A DNA stretch of 64,000 nucleotides from Njordibacter sp028825405 (lineage in GTDB: Bacteria; Pseudomonadota; Gammaproteobacteria; Pseudomonadales; Balneatricaceae): NCBI RefSeq assembly GCF_047730065.1, contig NZ_CP159829.1, positions 2,728,001-2,792,000 of the forward strand, written 5' to 3'. Position 1 is the stretch's first letter, and each line of letters opens with the position of its first letter. Positions 1 to 8,726 of the stretch are shown piece after piece. The notes beneath the pieces were generated by a model. The model made no database searches, was not told where the DNA came from, and saw only the letters and a list, made by a program, of their open reading frames with translations. A program made the position numbers and the translations under genes.

Positions 1-910
1 ATAAATCCAAGACGCCGTATTAAAAGTTCGGGTCACAATGTAGATCATGATGTTGGTCAGTAAGTCGTCTTTGCTATGAGCACTCTCTATATTTTCCCCA
101 TCAGTGTCTGACCATGAGTGAAACTTCTCAATAATCCAAGCAGCAATACCTACCGGACTGTCCATCATGCCATAACTGAGGGTTTGTGGCTTAGTCGCTT
201 GTTGTGTTCGGTAACCATTTTCCATCTCTTGATCTATATCAAACTGCTGTGCCCATCGTTTTTCTTCTGGCGTTTGAGGGCCATCAGCATGCCGCAGGGT
301 TAAAATATTAATGTGAATGGCATGACAATATTTAGAGTGATCAAAACCCAGCCATGCTGCAATGGTGCCACCCCAATCGCCTCCTTGAGCGATGTAACTG
401 TCATAACCTAACACTTCGGTCATTAACGTATTTAATATGCCTGCAATCTTGCGGGGACCATAGGGGCGTGGAGGGGCTCCTGAAAAACCAAACCCAGGTA
501 ATGATGGCGCAATGACAGTAAAAGCATCTTCAACTTTGCCTCCAAAACGTTCTGGGTGCGCAAGGGGTTCAATCACCTTCATAAACTCAACCACGGTGCC
601 AGGCCAGCCATGACTGATGATCAATGGCGTTGGGGATGGGCCACTACCAACCTCATGAATAAAATGAATATCTATGCCGTCTACTTGAGCCCTAAATTGA
701 GGAAAAGTATTAATGGCAGATTCATGTTTACGCCAGTCGTACTCATTAACCCAATATTGAGCAAGTTCTTTCATATAATCTAAGTTTGAACCATAATTCC
801 AGCCCCCATCAATAGGCATCTCATGCCAAGGATAGGCAGCCACACGTTCTCTCACAGAGTTTAAGGTTGCGTCAGGGATATCTATTTTGAAGGGTTCGCA
901 AAAGCTCATG
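1..910 (-). CDS. epoxide hydrolase family protein (3' end cut by window edge)
   Basis: The reading frame is open from an ATG at 910 to the window edge, giving about 303 residues without a stop, so the C-terminus is missing. The N-terminal ~100 residues look like the EHN (epoxide hydrolase N-terminal) domain, with an AAYPWHE segment. An alpha/beta-hydrolase fold follows, with an HGWPG oxyanion-type motif near residue 100 and the nucleophile elbow GGDWG, whose Asp would be the catalytic nucleophile. These features are typical of microsomal-type epoxide hydrolases that open epoxides to diols. The catalytic His and acid are partly beyond the edge, so activity cannot be judged. It lies downstream of, and in the same direction as, the MocR gene but 223 bases away, so co-transcription is uncertain. 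No substrate can be inferred. Confidence 0.85.
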
Positions 911-1133
911 TTGTAATCACACCTTAGTTTTGGGTAGTTACGGTAAACTCAAGTTAATCTAAATTAGGTTATTAAATTACACTTAAGATTATGAGCCAAT
1001 TAACTCAAAAAATATGTTAACCGTCTAGAGACAGGTTTAAGGTTTTCAAAGGACAGAGTTTCACCCCTTGTATTCAGTTTATTCGTCAAAGTGATTTAAT
1101 TTGTAGGTGGCAGCGGTCTAGATGAAGTGATGA

Positions 1134-2606
1134 TTAACGCAGCAATTGTTTAACTTCTTCAGCAATAATAATAATTCCTTCTTCAAGTTTTTGCATAGTA
1201 ACAAAGGCAAAACCAAGTCTGAAACTGCGCGTGTCATGGCTTAGATAAAAGGTTTCACCAATATCAATAAGCACGCCTTTGTCACGCAATCGATCAGCCA
1301 AATCTCTCGCATTAAATCCCTCAGGACCTCTTAGCCAGAATGAAGTGCCACCTTTATTTTGGGTTTGTTCTAGCATTGATAAATGCGTTGAAATAGCATA
1401 ATTCATGACCTGCCAACGCTTTTTATAGCGCCGCTGAAGGTTTCTTAAATGGGCATCGTAGTAACCAAGGCGAAAGAACAAAGCGACCGTTTCTTGAATA
1501 ATAGTGGGCGGATGCCTCATCATCACACCTCTTATCGTGCGCGCCCGTTCAATAATATCCCGATGGGCCACCATAAAGCCTAGCCTTATGCCAGGTGACA
1601 CAGTTTTGGATAAACTACCCACATAGATCACTCTGTTATTTTGATCAAACGATCTCAGGGATCTTGAGCGCGAGTCAAAATAATTCATTTCAGCTTCGTA
1701 GTCGTCTTCGATAATTAAAAAATCTTGCGCCACTGAGGCCTCAAGTAATTGCTTGCGACGTGATTCAGACATGGTCACCATGGTTGGAAACTGGTGACTT
1801 GGAGTCGTGAATACCAGCTGGCAATTCTCAGGAATAGAAGAAACATCAAGCCCTTCTTGGTCAACAGCAACACCGACAAAACTATTACCACTTAATTTAA
1901 AGGCATTCTGAGCCCCTGGATATCCTGGATCTTCAATCGCTATAATCTTATCCTTATTGGAAAACACCGTACCAATAATAAATAAGGCATTTTGCGTACC
2001 TAAGGTAATCAAAATTTCATCTTGCTCTGCATAAATACCACGGTAGGTTAAAAGACGTTGGCGCAGTTGCTGAATTAATTGTGGACTGTCACTTTCTACC
2101 GAATCATCCATCCACGCAGGCTTTTGGGTTCGACTTAATGCCAAGCGTGAGCATTCTCGCCAACTCTCAACTGGAAACAGGGTGGGGTCAATTTGATTAT
2201 AAATAAAGGGAAAGGGGTAACTGGTCCAGTTTAGTGGATTGAGAACTGGTATAAGACCCGATGGTCCAAACTGAACTGGCGATGGGCCTCTATTTTTTTC
2301 TGGCTCTACCCCAAGCCCAATATCTCTATTGAGAATGCGTATTGATTGCGTTTCAGAGGCGATAAAATAGCCAGATCTATTGCGAGAAACGAGCAAACCA
2401 AGGTCTATTAGACGATTATAAGCCGCAAAAACTGTATTTCTTGATACTTCAAGTTGTTGGGCTAGTTCTCTACAAGAAGGTAGTCGCTTATCAGAGGATA
2501 GTGCCCCAGACGTGATAGAGGAACTTACCATTTCACAGATTTGATCACGCAACCCTAGTTTCGAATTTTCGGGTAAGTTAAAAGATGTTGAGGTATTTGA
2601 TTGCAA
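1134..2606 (-). CDS. MocR-type regulator: GntR winged helix plus aminotransferase-like domain
   Basis: A 490-residue protein, the usual length for MocR/PdxR/GabR/TauR regulators. Residues ~15-85 form a GntR-type winged helix (LPSCRELAQQLEVSRNTVFAAY). After a linker, residues ~120-490 resemble a class I aminotransferase with the PLP-lysine region around SLSKTVSPGIRLGF, which contains the expected Lys. Such proteins use PLP-bound ligand to control a divergent gene. The start is taken as TTG at 2606 because an AGGAG lies 7 bases upstream. It is divergent from the TRAP transporter genes with a 213-base shared promoter region holding spaced direct repeats, so it probably controls that transporter and itself. 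The effector is not identifiable; an amine, amino acid or sulfonate would fit the family. Confidence 0.88.
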   Translation of the reverse strand: MQSNTSTSFNLPENSKLGLRDQICEMVSSSITSGALSSDKRLPSCRELAQQLEVSRNTVFAAYNRLIDLGLLVSRNRSGYFIASETQSIRILNRDIGLGVEPEKNRGPSPVQFGPSGLIPVLNPLNWTSYPFPFIYNQIDPTLFPVESWRECSRLALSRTQKPAWMDDSVESDSPQLIQQLRQRLLTYRGIYAEQDEILITLGTQNALFIIGTVFSNKDKIIAIEDPGYPGAQNAFKLSGNSFVGVAVDQEGLDVSSIPENCQLVFTTPSHQFPTMVTMSESRRKQLLEASVAQDFLIIEDDYEAEMNYFDSRSRSLRSFDQNNRVIYVGSLSKTVSPGIRLGFMVAHRDIIERARTIRGVMMRHPPTIIQETVALFFRLGYYDAHLRNLQRRYKKRWQVMNYAISTHLSMLEQTQNKGGTSFWLRGPEGFNARDLADRLRDKGVLIDIGETFYLSHDTRSFRLGFAFVTMQKLEEGIIIIAEEVKQLLR

Positions 2607-2663
2607 GCGCAGACTCCTTTATCCAATGCGAGTATTCATCAAATTTTGTTCAAAGTCTAATAG

Positions 2664-2716
2664 CTACAACACGCTAATCACGCCTACAACTGTCCTTTAC
2701 TTCAAAGAAAACTGTC
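2664..2716. promoter_or_regulatory. spaced direct repeats in the MocR/TRAP divergent promoter region
   Basis: CTACAAC occurs at 2664-2670 and again at 2684-2690, exactly 20 bases apart. An overlapping second word, AACTGTC, occurs at 2688-2694 and 2710-2716, 22 bases apart. MocR-family regulators such as GabR and TauR are known to bind direct repeats in the divergent promoter, so these are plausible operators for the adjacent MocR gene. The assignment is an inference from position and spacing. Confidence 0.45.
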
Positions 2717-2819
2717 GCTTTTCCTATGCTCTATCAAAGTATATATTGATTTAGAAGTTTAGTTTTCTGAATTTATCTAAATGAAACCTGTGTCATTAAA
2801 AAAATAAAGGAAAAATATC

Positions 2820-3860
2820 ATGAAAAAAAATAACGCAATTAAGGCACTGGCTATATCAGCGGTGTTTATGTTTTCTGCTGAGTCTGTGTTAGCAGAAACA
2901 GTACTCAAACTCGGGACGACGGGCAGATTGGGGATGCCGATCGGGGATGCCATAGATCAAGCGCTGATACCAGCCATGCAAAAAGCGTCCGGTGGAATGA
3001 TGAAAGTCGAACCATTCTATCAAAAGAGCTTATGCGCAGAACAGAAGTGCGGTGAACAGGCCAACCAGGGCCTCATAGCTCTGTGGACTAGTTCTACCGC
3101 AAACTATGGTAATTTTGGATCAGAACTAGCAATTTTCGATTTGCCTTTTATTTTCAAATCACTCGAAGATGCGAAAAGAATATCGAATGAGTGGCTGGCA
3201 GAACGGCAGTGTAAGCTGGCGCTTGAGAATGCGGGCCACATTTGCCTTTCGGTATATTCGAGTGGTGGATTTAGGCAGCTTGGAAATGCAACCAAACCAA
3301 TCCACGTTCCTGATGATATGAAAGGTCTCAAGTGGCGGACCACTAAGAGCCCAGTTGAGTTCATGCTCGTTAAAAATTGGGGTGCTGTTCCCACGCCTTA
3401 TGATTGGAGTCAATTATACTCAGGCCTGCAGTCGGGTGTAGTTGAGGGTCAGTATGTCGCCAGTCCTTGGCAGGAAGTAGCCAAACTTCATGAAGTTGCA
3501 AAATACTTCACTGAGATTGGTGGAATGTGGTCTGGAAATATTCTTGCAATGGATGCAAAGCAGTATAACGCCCTGTCTTCTGAAGAGAGAAAATGGTTAC
3601 ACGAAGCTGCAGATGCTTATGGAGAAAAAGTGAACCAGTTAGATAACGCTTGGATTAAGAATGGAGAAGATATCATTAAAGCCTCTGCGACAGAGTGGTA
3701 TGTGCCATCTGAAGCGGAATTATCTAAATGGAGAGAAGGCGCAATCGGTGCTTGGTTAGATGCCAAGGGCACGTTTGAACCTGATGTCGCCAGAAGAGTA
3801 CTTCAAGAGCAAGGCATGGATGGTTTTGTTGCTCAGCTTGAAAAAGCTGGCGCTCTGTAA
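2820..3860 (+). CDS. dctP: TRAP transporter substrate-binding protein (DctP family)
   Basis: A 346-residue protein with an N-terminal Sec signal peptide ending near residue 25 (SVLAET). The body matches the DctP fold, including the segment GLKWRTTKSPV near residue 165, whose Arg normally binds the carboxylate (or sulfonate) of the ligand. The periplasmic protein delivers substrate to the DctQM membrane pair encoded downstream. AAGGA lies 9 bases before the ATG. It is divergent from the MocR regulator. Two cysteines near residues 64 and 69 could form a disulfide. The substrate is unknown; TRAP systems usually take organic acids, ectoine or taurine-like compounds. Confidence 0.92.
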   Translation: MKKNNAIKALAISAVFMFSAESVLAETVLKLGTTGRLGMPIGDAIDQALIPAMQKASGGMMKVEPFYQKSLCAEQKCGEQANQGLIALWTSSTANYGNFGSELAIFDLPFIFKSLEDAKRISNEWLAERQCKLALENAGHICLSVYSSGGFRQLGNATKPIHVPDDMKGLKWRTTKSPVEFMLVKNWGAVPTPYDWSQLYSGLQSGVVEGQYVASPWQEVAKLHEVAKYFTEIGGMWSGNILAMDAKQYNALSSEERKWLHEAADAYGEKVNQLDNAWIKNGEDIIKASATEWYVPSEAELSKWREGAIGAWLDAKGTFEPDVARRVLQEQGMDGFVAQLEKAGAL

Positions 3861-3884
3861 AGCGGCCACCTGCAAAATAGTGCA

Positions 3885-3925
3885 AAGATCATTTAGGCTA
3901 CCGGGTAGTCCTAGATGGTCTTTTT
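3885..3925 (+). terminator. imperfect hairpin with T tract between dctP and dctM
   Basis: The gap between dctP and dctM contains an imperfect inverted repeat (AAGATCATTTAGG against CCTAGATGGTCTT) followed by TTTTCTT. It could act as a partial terminator that keeps binding-protein mRNA in excess over permease mRNA, a common arrangement. Mismatches in the stem make this moderate to weak. Confidence 0.45.
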
Positions 3926-3954
3926 CTTGTTTAATTGTTTATAAGTGAGTCACC

Positions 3955-5235
3955 ATGGAAAGTCTCGTTCTACTTGGCGTATTACTATTTCTAATCCTCT
4001 GTGGTGCGCCGATCGGTTTCACTTTAATCTTAATACCGTTCTTTTATATTTTGATCACCGATGCAGTACCTCTGGTTTTAATCCCCAGTCAAATGTTTAA
4101 CGCCATAGATTCAGTTCCGTTGACTGCGATCGCTTTTTTCATGTTGACGGGTGAGTTAATGACCAGTGCGACGATTACCGATCGGCTCGTTTCTTTGAGC
4201 AGAGCCCTGATCGGCCGGATGCGCGGAGGTTTGGCGCAGGTTAACGTCCTTGTGAGTATGTTTTTTGCGGGTATGAATGGGTCGGTCGTAGCTGATACAG
4301 CCACAGTGGGCGCATTGGTGTTGCCTGCTATGAAAAAGGCCGGATATCCTCCCGCCTTTTCTGCAGCTGTTACGGCCGTTAGCTCCACCATTGGAGGTAT
4401 CATTCCGCCCAGTATTATGATGATTGTCCTTGCGAATGCGACTGAGATTTCAGTTGCAGCGTTGTTTGCGGCTGGGATTATTCCGGGCCTGCTGATTGGT
4501 GCGGTGATTATGGTGATTAACCATTACTTCGCCGTAAAATATAATTTCGAGCGAAGCGATGAGAATTTTTCAATACGGCGAGCCGGAAAAGAATTGTATC
4601 GGTCCTCGTTCGCCCTGCTGATCCCCGTGGTCTTGGTTGGTTCAGTCATGGGAGGCATAGCATCGGTCGTTGAGGCTGGTGCTATTACAGCGATGGTCGC
4701 ACTGTTTACAGGTGTATTTGTATACCGAACTATTAAATGGAAAGAATGCACTGGCGCTTTCCGTCGGGCATTTCGTAATTCGGCCATGGTTTTCATTATC
4801 ATAGCAGCGTCGGGACCCTTTAGTTGGTTGCTTGCCTCTTTGGGTGCAATCGGTGATCTTGAGAGTTGGTTACTAAGTCTCACGGATTCACCCATTATCT
4901 TTATTCTGGCCCTTATGCTTTTTATTTTTCTGCTCGGAATGGTGATGGATTCCGCCGTGAATATTATCATCGTTGGCCCCGTTCTCGTTGACGTTATGGT
5001 TCAAGCTGGCTTTCCTGAGATTCAGGCCGCGGTCGTAGTCATCGTTGGCTTCTTGATAGGGTCTGTAACACCCCCAGTTGGCGTCGCCTTTTTCACTTCT
5101 GCAACTATCGCACAAGTCCGACTAGAAGAGGTGGCAGTGGCATTAGTTCCATACCTGATAGGTCTATTCTTGCTTCTATTTTTCATTCTCGTCATTCCAG
5201 AATTGACGATGTTTCTTCCACAGGTAATTAGTTAG
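3955..5235 (+). CDS. dctM: TRAP transporter large permease subunit (DctM family)
   Basis: A 426-residue, very hydrophobic protein of normal DctM length with about 12 predicted membrane segments. The family signature regions are visible, for example GGIIPPSIMMI near residue 148 and the C-terminal GSVTPPVGVAFF. It forms the ion-coupled translocation channel of the TRAP transporter. The stop codon is immediately followed by the dctQ start with no gap, indicating translational coupling. The order binding protein - large subunit - small subunit is unusual, because Q normally precedes M. Confidence 0.92.
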   Translation: MESLVLLGVLLFLILCGAPIGFTLILIPFFYILITDAVPLVLIPSQMFNAIDSVPLTAIAFFMLTGELMTSATITDRLVSLSRALIGRMRGGLAQVNVLVSMFFAGMNGSVVADTATVGALVLPAMKKAGYPPAFSAAVTAVSSTIGGIIPPSIMMIVLANATEISVAALFAAGIIPGLLIGAVIMVINHYFAVKYNFERSDENFSIRRAGKELYRSSFALLIPVVLVGSVMGGIASVVEAGAITAMVALFTGVFVYRTIKWKECTGAFRRAFRNSAMVFIIIAASGPFSWLLASLGAIGDLESWLLSLTDSPIIFILALMLFIFLLGMVMDSAVNIIIVGPVLVDVMVQAGFPEIQAAVVVIVGFLIGSVTPPVGVAFFTSATIAQVRLEEVAVALVPYLIGLFLLLFFILVIPELTMFLPQVIS

Positions 5236-5754
5236 ATGAAAACTATGTGGCAATTTTTAAATAACTTTGACCGTTTTATCCATCGCGCTTTAGAGGCGTT
5301 GTGTTCACTGTTTTTGGCTTTGATGGTTGGATTCACGCTCTATACTGTTCTTATGCGATATGTGTTTGCAAACCCTCCTGTTTGGGGGGATCTGTTAACG
5401 GTACTAAGTAATATTTGGTTAATGTTTTTAGCGCTCTCTCTCACAGCCAGAGATAATGAACACATCGCTTTGAACTTAATTTATGAAAAGTTACCCCCTA
5501 GGTTCGCCCTGTATATACGCCAGTTTTGGAAGCTTATGATTATTTTGGTCGGAATAACTCTGGTCATTTATGGAATTGAGCTGGTTGAAGGCATGCGTGG
5601 TAAATATTGGGAAATGTGGCATTTTGAAATTACCGCGCAAGGTATTGAGTTCAAAGAGAACTACATGCCAAAAAAATACGCTGTCATGATCCTACCGTTA
5701 GCTGGATTTTTGACGGCATTTGGGGCTGCTATCTGTTTTGTGAAAAAGGTCTAA
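5236..5754 (+). CDS. dctQ: TRAP transporter small permease subunit (DctQ family)
   Basis: A 172-residue protein with four predicted membrane helices, as expected for DctQ. The conserved W residues near NPPVWGDLLTVLSNIWLM (residues ~45-65) are typical. It pairs with DctM in the inner membrane. The ATG directly abuts the dctM stop. A decayed copy of the C-terminal part of a DctQ lies ~340 bases downstream, so the locus may once have held a second TRAP transporter. Confidence 0.88.
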   Translation: MKTMWQFLNNFDRFIHRALEALCSLFLALMVGFTLYTVLMRYVFANPPVWGDLLTVLSNIWLMFLALSLTARDNEHIALNLIYEKLPPRFALYIRQFWKLMIILVGITLVIYGIELVEGMRGKYWEMWHFEITAQGIEFKENYMPKKYAVMILPLAGFLTAFGAAICFVKKV

Positions 5755-6061
5755 TCTTTCTCACAAAACCTAAATCGATCGTTTGGTTTGGCGTTCGAAC
5801 CATGGCTGGGCCAAGCGAAGCTGGGCGTAACGGCGAAAGTTGGCCTTTTTCTGACGTGTTCGTCAGCTGTAAAATTACCCTAGAAAACTGCGAAACGCCT
5901 GTATCTGCGCGTTTTGCAACACCGCTCGCATCTTTATCACGCACTTCTGCGTCTGAACTGTTTAGCTGATTGCCAACAGCAATAAGCTTTCTGACCCGGG
6001 GAAGGAGCAATCTGACGAAACACTTCTTTTGGATCCGGATGGATACGTTCTAACGTATTGA

Positions 6062-6238
6062 CCAGATTTTGAATGTGGATGTTTTTATTCAAATGATATG
6101 CCCAAAAGCTATGCTGTTATGATTTCTTCATTTGCCACAAGGCTGGTGTGTCTTGTGGCGTTTGTCGCTATTTTGGAAGACGTCGCACGTTACCACAACG
6201 GCACTTTCAAACTGTCAGGCAGGTGCGTGGGCTTTTGA
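6062..6238 (+). pseudogene. remnant of a TRAP small permease (DctQ) C-terminus
   Basis: The frame ending with TGA at 6236-6238 encodes MPKSYAVMISSFATRL and ends in a hydrophobic helix followed by LEDVARY. The intact dctQ upstream has MPKKYAVMILPLAGFL at the equivalent place. Nothing resembling the first ~120 residues of DctQ is present in front of it. This looks like the 3' fragment of a second, diverged DctQ gene, not a recent duplicate, because the residues after the shared stretch differ. Confidence 0.5.
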
Positions 6239-6450
6239 TTATAGGGAACTACTATTGCTCGATAATGGAAAATAATTTAAACTATTTTACTTACAAAACA
6301 TGCTGTTTAGTACGGAGGCATATCTAAACGTAACCGTTCATGATTTACTTAAAAAAAGTAGCTCTGGCATGGGCTTAAATGACACGGTAAAGTCCATGAT
6401 GACTGCCAAAGACCCCTACCTGAGTTGACCAAAGGGACGTAATTTTTTGG

Positions 6451-6542
6451 CTACTACGTTTGAGTAACTCTTGGCCCCCCATTTCCCCATCTAGCAGTGT
6501 AATTTCTGGTAAAAGGATGGCGTCTGCCTTGTCTGCGTTCAT
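6451..6542 (-). pseudogene. possible remnant of a response-regulator receiver domain
   Basis: On the minus strand a ~30-codon stretch reads ADAILLPEITLLDGEMGG then QELLKR. This resembles the receiver-domain core around the phospho-acceptor (DLILLDI.LPDMDG.ELL), but the acceptor Asp position holds Pro-Glu. An in-frame stop lies just upstream, and FEATEK appears in another frame. If real, it is a frameshifted and inactivated fragment. The match is short and could be chance. Confidence 0.25.
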
Positions 6543-6849
6543 GTATCAGATTATCTTACTTTTCTGTAGCTTCGAACATTTTAGAAGAGCCTTATTCTAC
6601 AATTCAGGAGAGAGGTCTGCAAACAGGTGTGACGTTCTAATATACAAAGTTATTAAAAATAAAGTGTTTTTAAGAAGGCGCCCTTGAGGTTACTGACAGT
6701 GCTACAGTTTTCTGAAGGACACACTTTCTTTTAGTTTGTGCAGCGGTGGCTGCCAAAGCGTAATAGTATGTTGTAATTGTTGCATTATCCTAACTTGATT
6801 TTACTCGGCTTTAATTGACAGTGTTCTGTTGAAATAATTGGGGTTATAA

Positions 6850-7881
6850 ATGTCTTACTTTAATCGCAGCTTTTATTGGCTAAAAGCCACTCCCATTGGT
6901 CAACATTTAACTAAGGTCACATCAGGCTTTTTACTTTGTTTAATGGTTGCCATGTCAGCCAAATTCGTATCAGAGCATTATGGTGGCCCCGTCATTCTGT
7001 ATGCCTTATTAATGGGCATTGCGCTTAATTATCTATCTACTGAAGGCCGATGTGTTGCAGGTATTGAATTCTGTGCTAAGTCGATATTACGTTTTGGCAT
7101 CGCCTTACTGGGTGCGCGGATTACCATAGAGCAGCTCATGGGCTTGGGCATTACCCCCATTATCATTGTACTCGTGTCAGTGCCCCTCACTGTGTTGTTT
7201 GGTTTCTTTGTAGGGCGCTGGCTCAAACTTGGGCGTGGACAAAGTATTTTAAGTGGATCAGCAGTGGGTATTTGCGGTGCATCTGCGGCACTAGCAGTGG
7301 CGGCCGTATTGCCCTACAACAAGGATGCAGAAAAGAATCTTATTTTTACTGTGGTCTGTGTGACCGCCCTAAGTACTTTCGCCATGGTTTCCTATCCTTT
7401 AGTTGTAACAGCTTTTGAGTTAGACCCTACTGCCAGTGGTGTCTTTTTAGGTGCCACCATCCATGATGTGGCCCAAGTGGTTGGCGCAGGTTATTTGATG
7501 TCGGACGAAATTGGTGATACCGCAACCTTTACCAAACTTTTACGAGTGTCTACTCTTGTACCTGTTGTATTAATTATTGCACTGATTGCTTCTCGATGGG
7601 GTAAAACTCCCACCAGTACTGGGCCTTCTGGATTTCCTTTGCCTGTTTTCCTTGTGGCTTTTATAGTGATCGTTAGCATCAATAGTGCTGGATTTATTGC
7701 GCTCGAGGTTTCTGAGTTTATGGTTGAAATGTCCCGCTGGTGTCTTATTTTAGCGATGGTAGGATTGGGTATGAAATCATCGTTCAAGGAGTTGGCAGCC
7801 ATGGGTTGGCGGCCCATCGCTCTCATGGTTGCGGAGACCTTATTTTTGGCTGGGTTGGTACTCATTTGGTTACAGTTTTAA
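6850..7881 (+). CDS. YeiH/UPF0324-family membrane transporter (putative sulfate exporter family)
   Basis: A 343-residue integral membrane protein with about ten hydrophobic segments. It carries family hallmarks such as ILRFGIALLGARI (~residue 80), GSAVGICGASAALAVA (~residue 138) and GATIHDVAQVVGAGY (~residue 205). These place it in the YeiH/conserved-hypothetical-698 family, often annotated as a putative sulfate/sulfite exporter, a role that remains weakly supported. It follows the decayed region, so the original operon partner may be lost. It is convergent with the AraC gene, 13 bases apart. If the MocR/TRAP locus imports a sulfonate, a sulfite-related exporter nearby would make sense, but no sulfonate-degrading enzyme is visible. 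Confidence 0.85.
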   Translation: MSYFNRSFYWLKATPIGQHLTKVTSGFLLCLMVAMSAKFVSEHYGGPVILYALLMGIALNYLSTEGRCVAGIEFCAKSILRFGIALLGARITIEQLMGLGITPIIIVLVSVPLTVLFGFFVGRWLKLGRGQSILSGSAVGICGASAALAVAAVLPYNKDAEKNLIFTVVCVTALSTFAMVSYPLVVTAFELDPTASGVFLGATIHDVAQVVGAGYLMSDEIGDTATFTKLLRVSTLVPVVLIIALIASRWGKTPTSTGPSGFPLPVFLVAFIVIVSINSAGFIALEVSEFMVEMSRWCLILAMVGLGMKSSFKELAAMGWRPIALMVAETLFLAGLVLIWLQF

Positions 7882-7894
7882 AACCAAGTCCATT

Positions 7895-8641
7895 TTATGG
7901 CGTCTTACGATGAGCTATTGGATGGGTGCCAAACTGTCGTTGAAATGCTCTACCCAGTGCTTCACTAGAACCATAGCCATAACGAGTGGCAATTGCTTGA
8001 ATTCGGTCACCCCCTTCGATGTCTTGGGATGCCAAAATCATACGCCAATGACGCAAGTAAGATTGGGCGGTTTGGCCTACTCTTTGATTGAATAATTGCG
8101 TAAAGCGGCTGGTTGATAAACCTGCCACACCAGCAAGACTCTCATTGTTCCAGAGTTTGCCCGGTGTTTCATGCATACACACAATGGCTTTACTCAATCG
8201 ACTATCAGCAAGCCCATTAAGAAGTCCGGGTATGCTAGTCCCTATTTCTATCTGCTGGCGTAAAATACTAATCATTAACACTTCACCAAGGCGATTGAGC
8301 ACCCCACCCACCCCACAGCGTTGGGCTTCACTTTCAGTTTTTAGTAAACGCACCAGCATAGCGAGGTCTGAATCACCCTGGATATTAATTTTGATTATCT
8401 CTGGCAGGGTAGCAAAAAGAGGATTGTCGCCTCCACCCCATGTTGTGCGTGCACTAAACATCACACACTCACCCACTAGCTTCAATTTAGGTAAAGGGCT
8501 TAAAGGTGACAAGATTATTCGACTTGGGTGCCCCGTTTGTATGTCTTGTAAGATAATGAGGTTAAATGGAGCACCTAAGGCAGGGGTGACCTGTAAGGAA
8601 AAACGATGAATCAGGGAAGAAAGCCGGTCAAATTCAGACAT
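7895..8641 (-). CDS. AraC-family transcriptional regulator
   Basis: A 248-residue protein. The N-terminal ~125 residues look like the cupin-like ligand domain found in regulators next to stress and oxidoreductase genes. Residues ~150-245 carry the two helix-turn-helix motifs of AraC proteins (LAGVAGLSTSRFTQLFNQ and IQAIATRYGYGSSEALGRAF). The start ATG is at 8641. It is divergent from the peroxiredoxin-like gene across an 85-base gap, so that gene is the likely target. The effector is unknown. Confidence 0.88.
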   Translation of the reverse strand: MSEFDRLSSLIHRFSLQVTPALGAPFNLIILQDIQTGHPSRIILSPLSPLPKLKLVGECVMFSARTTWGGGDNPLFATLPEIIKINIQGDSDLAMLVRLLKTESEAQRCGVGGVLNRLGEVLMISILRQQIEIGTSIPGLLNGLADSRLSKAIVCMHETPGKLWNNESLAGVAGLSTSRFTQLFNQRVGQTAQSYLRHWRMILASQDIEGGDRIQAIATRYGYGSSEALGRAFQRQFGTHPIAHRKTP

Positions 8642-8726
8642 ATAGTTGTTTTGATCTATTAAATCGTATTTTATTGATCATAATATCAGTTATAGTTAAT
8701 GACAAATACACTTGAGAGAAGATAAT

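Larger units (their letters stand above)
5755..6849. other. 1.1-kb stretch of decayed DNA without an intact gene
   Basis: No frame here carries a convincing intact gene. The short open frames (93 codons on the minus strand at 5729-6010 and 75 codons on the plus strand at 6460-6687) have no recognisable domains, and the first overlaps dctQ. Embedded fragments resemble the C-terminus of a TRAP small permease (6062-6238, plus strand) and, weakly, a response-regulator receiver domain (6451-6542, minus strand). The stretch is best read as the scar of a deletion or decayed accessory genes. Confidence 0.6.

Noticed and set aside
118..783. Plus-strand open frames at 118-303 and 556-783
   Set aside because: They lie antisense within the epoxide hydrolase frame on the minus strand, which shows clear HGWPG and GGDWG motifs.
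4089..5115. Long minus-strand frames (104, 148 and 75 codons) opposite dctM
   Set aside because: They are low-complexity shadows of the hydrophobic DctM coding frame with no domain or ribosome-binding site.
6460..6687. 75-codon plus-strand frame in the decayed region
   Set aside because: No recognisable family and no good ribosome-binding site; the opposite strand gives the only suggestive similarity (receiver-like), and that too is broken.
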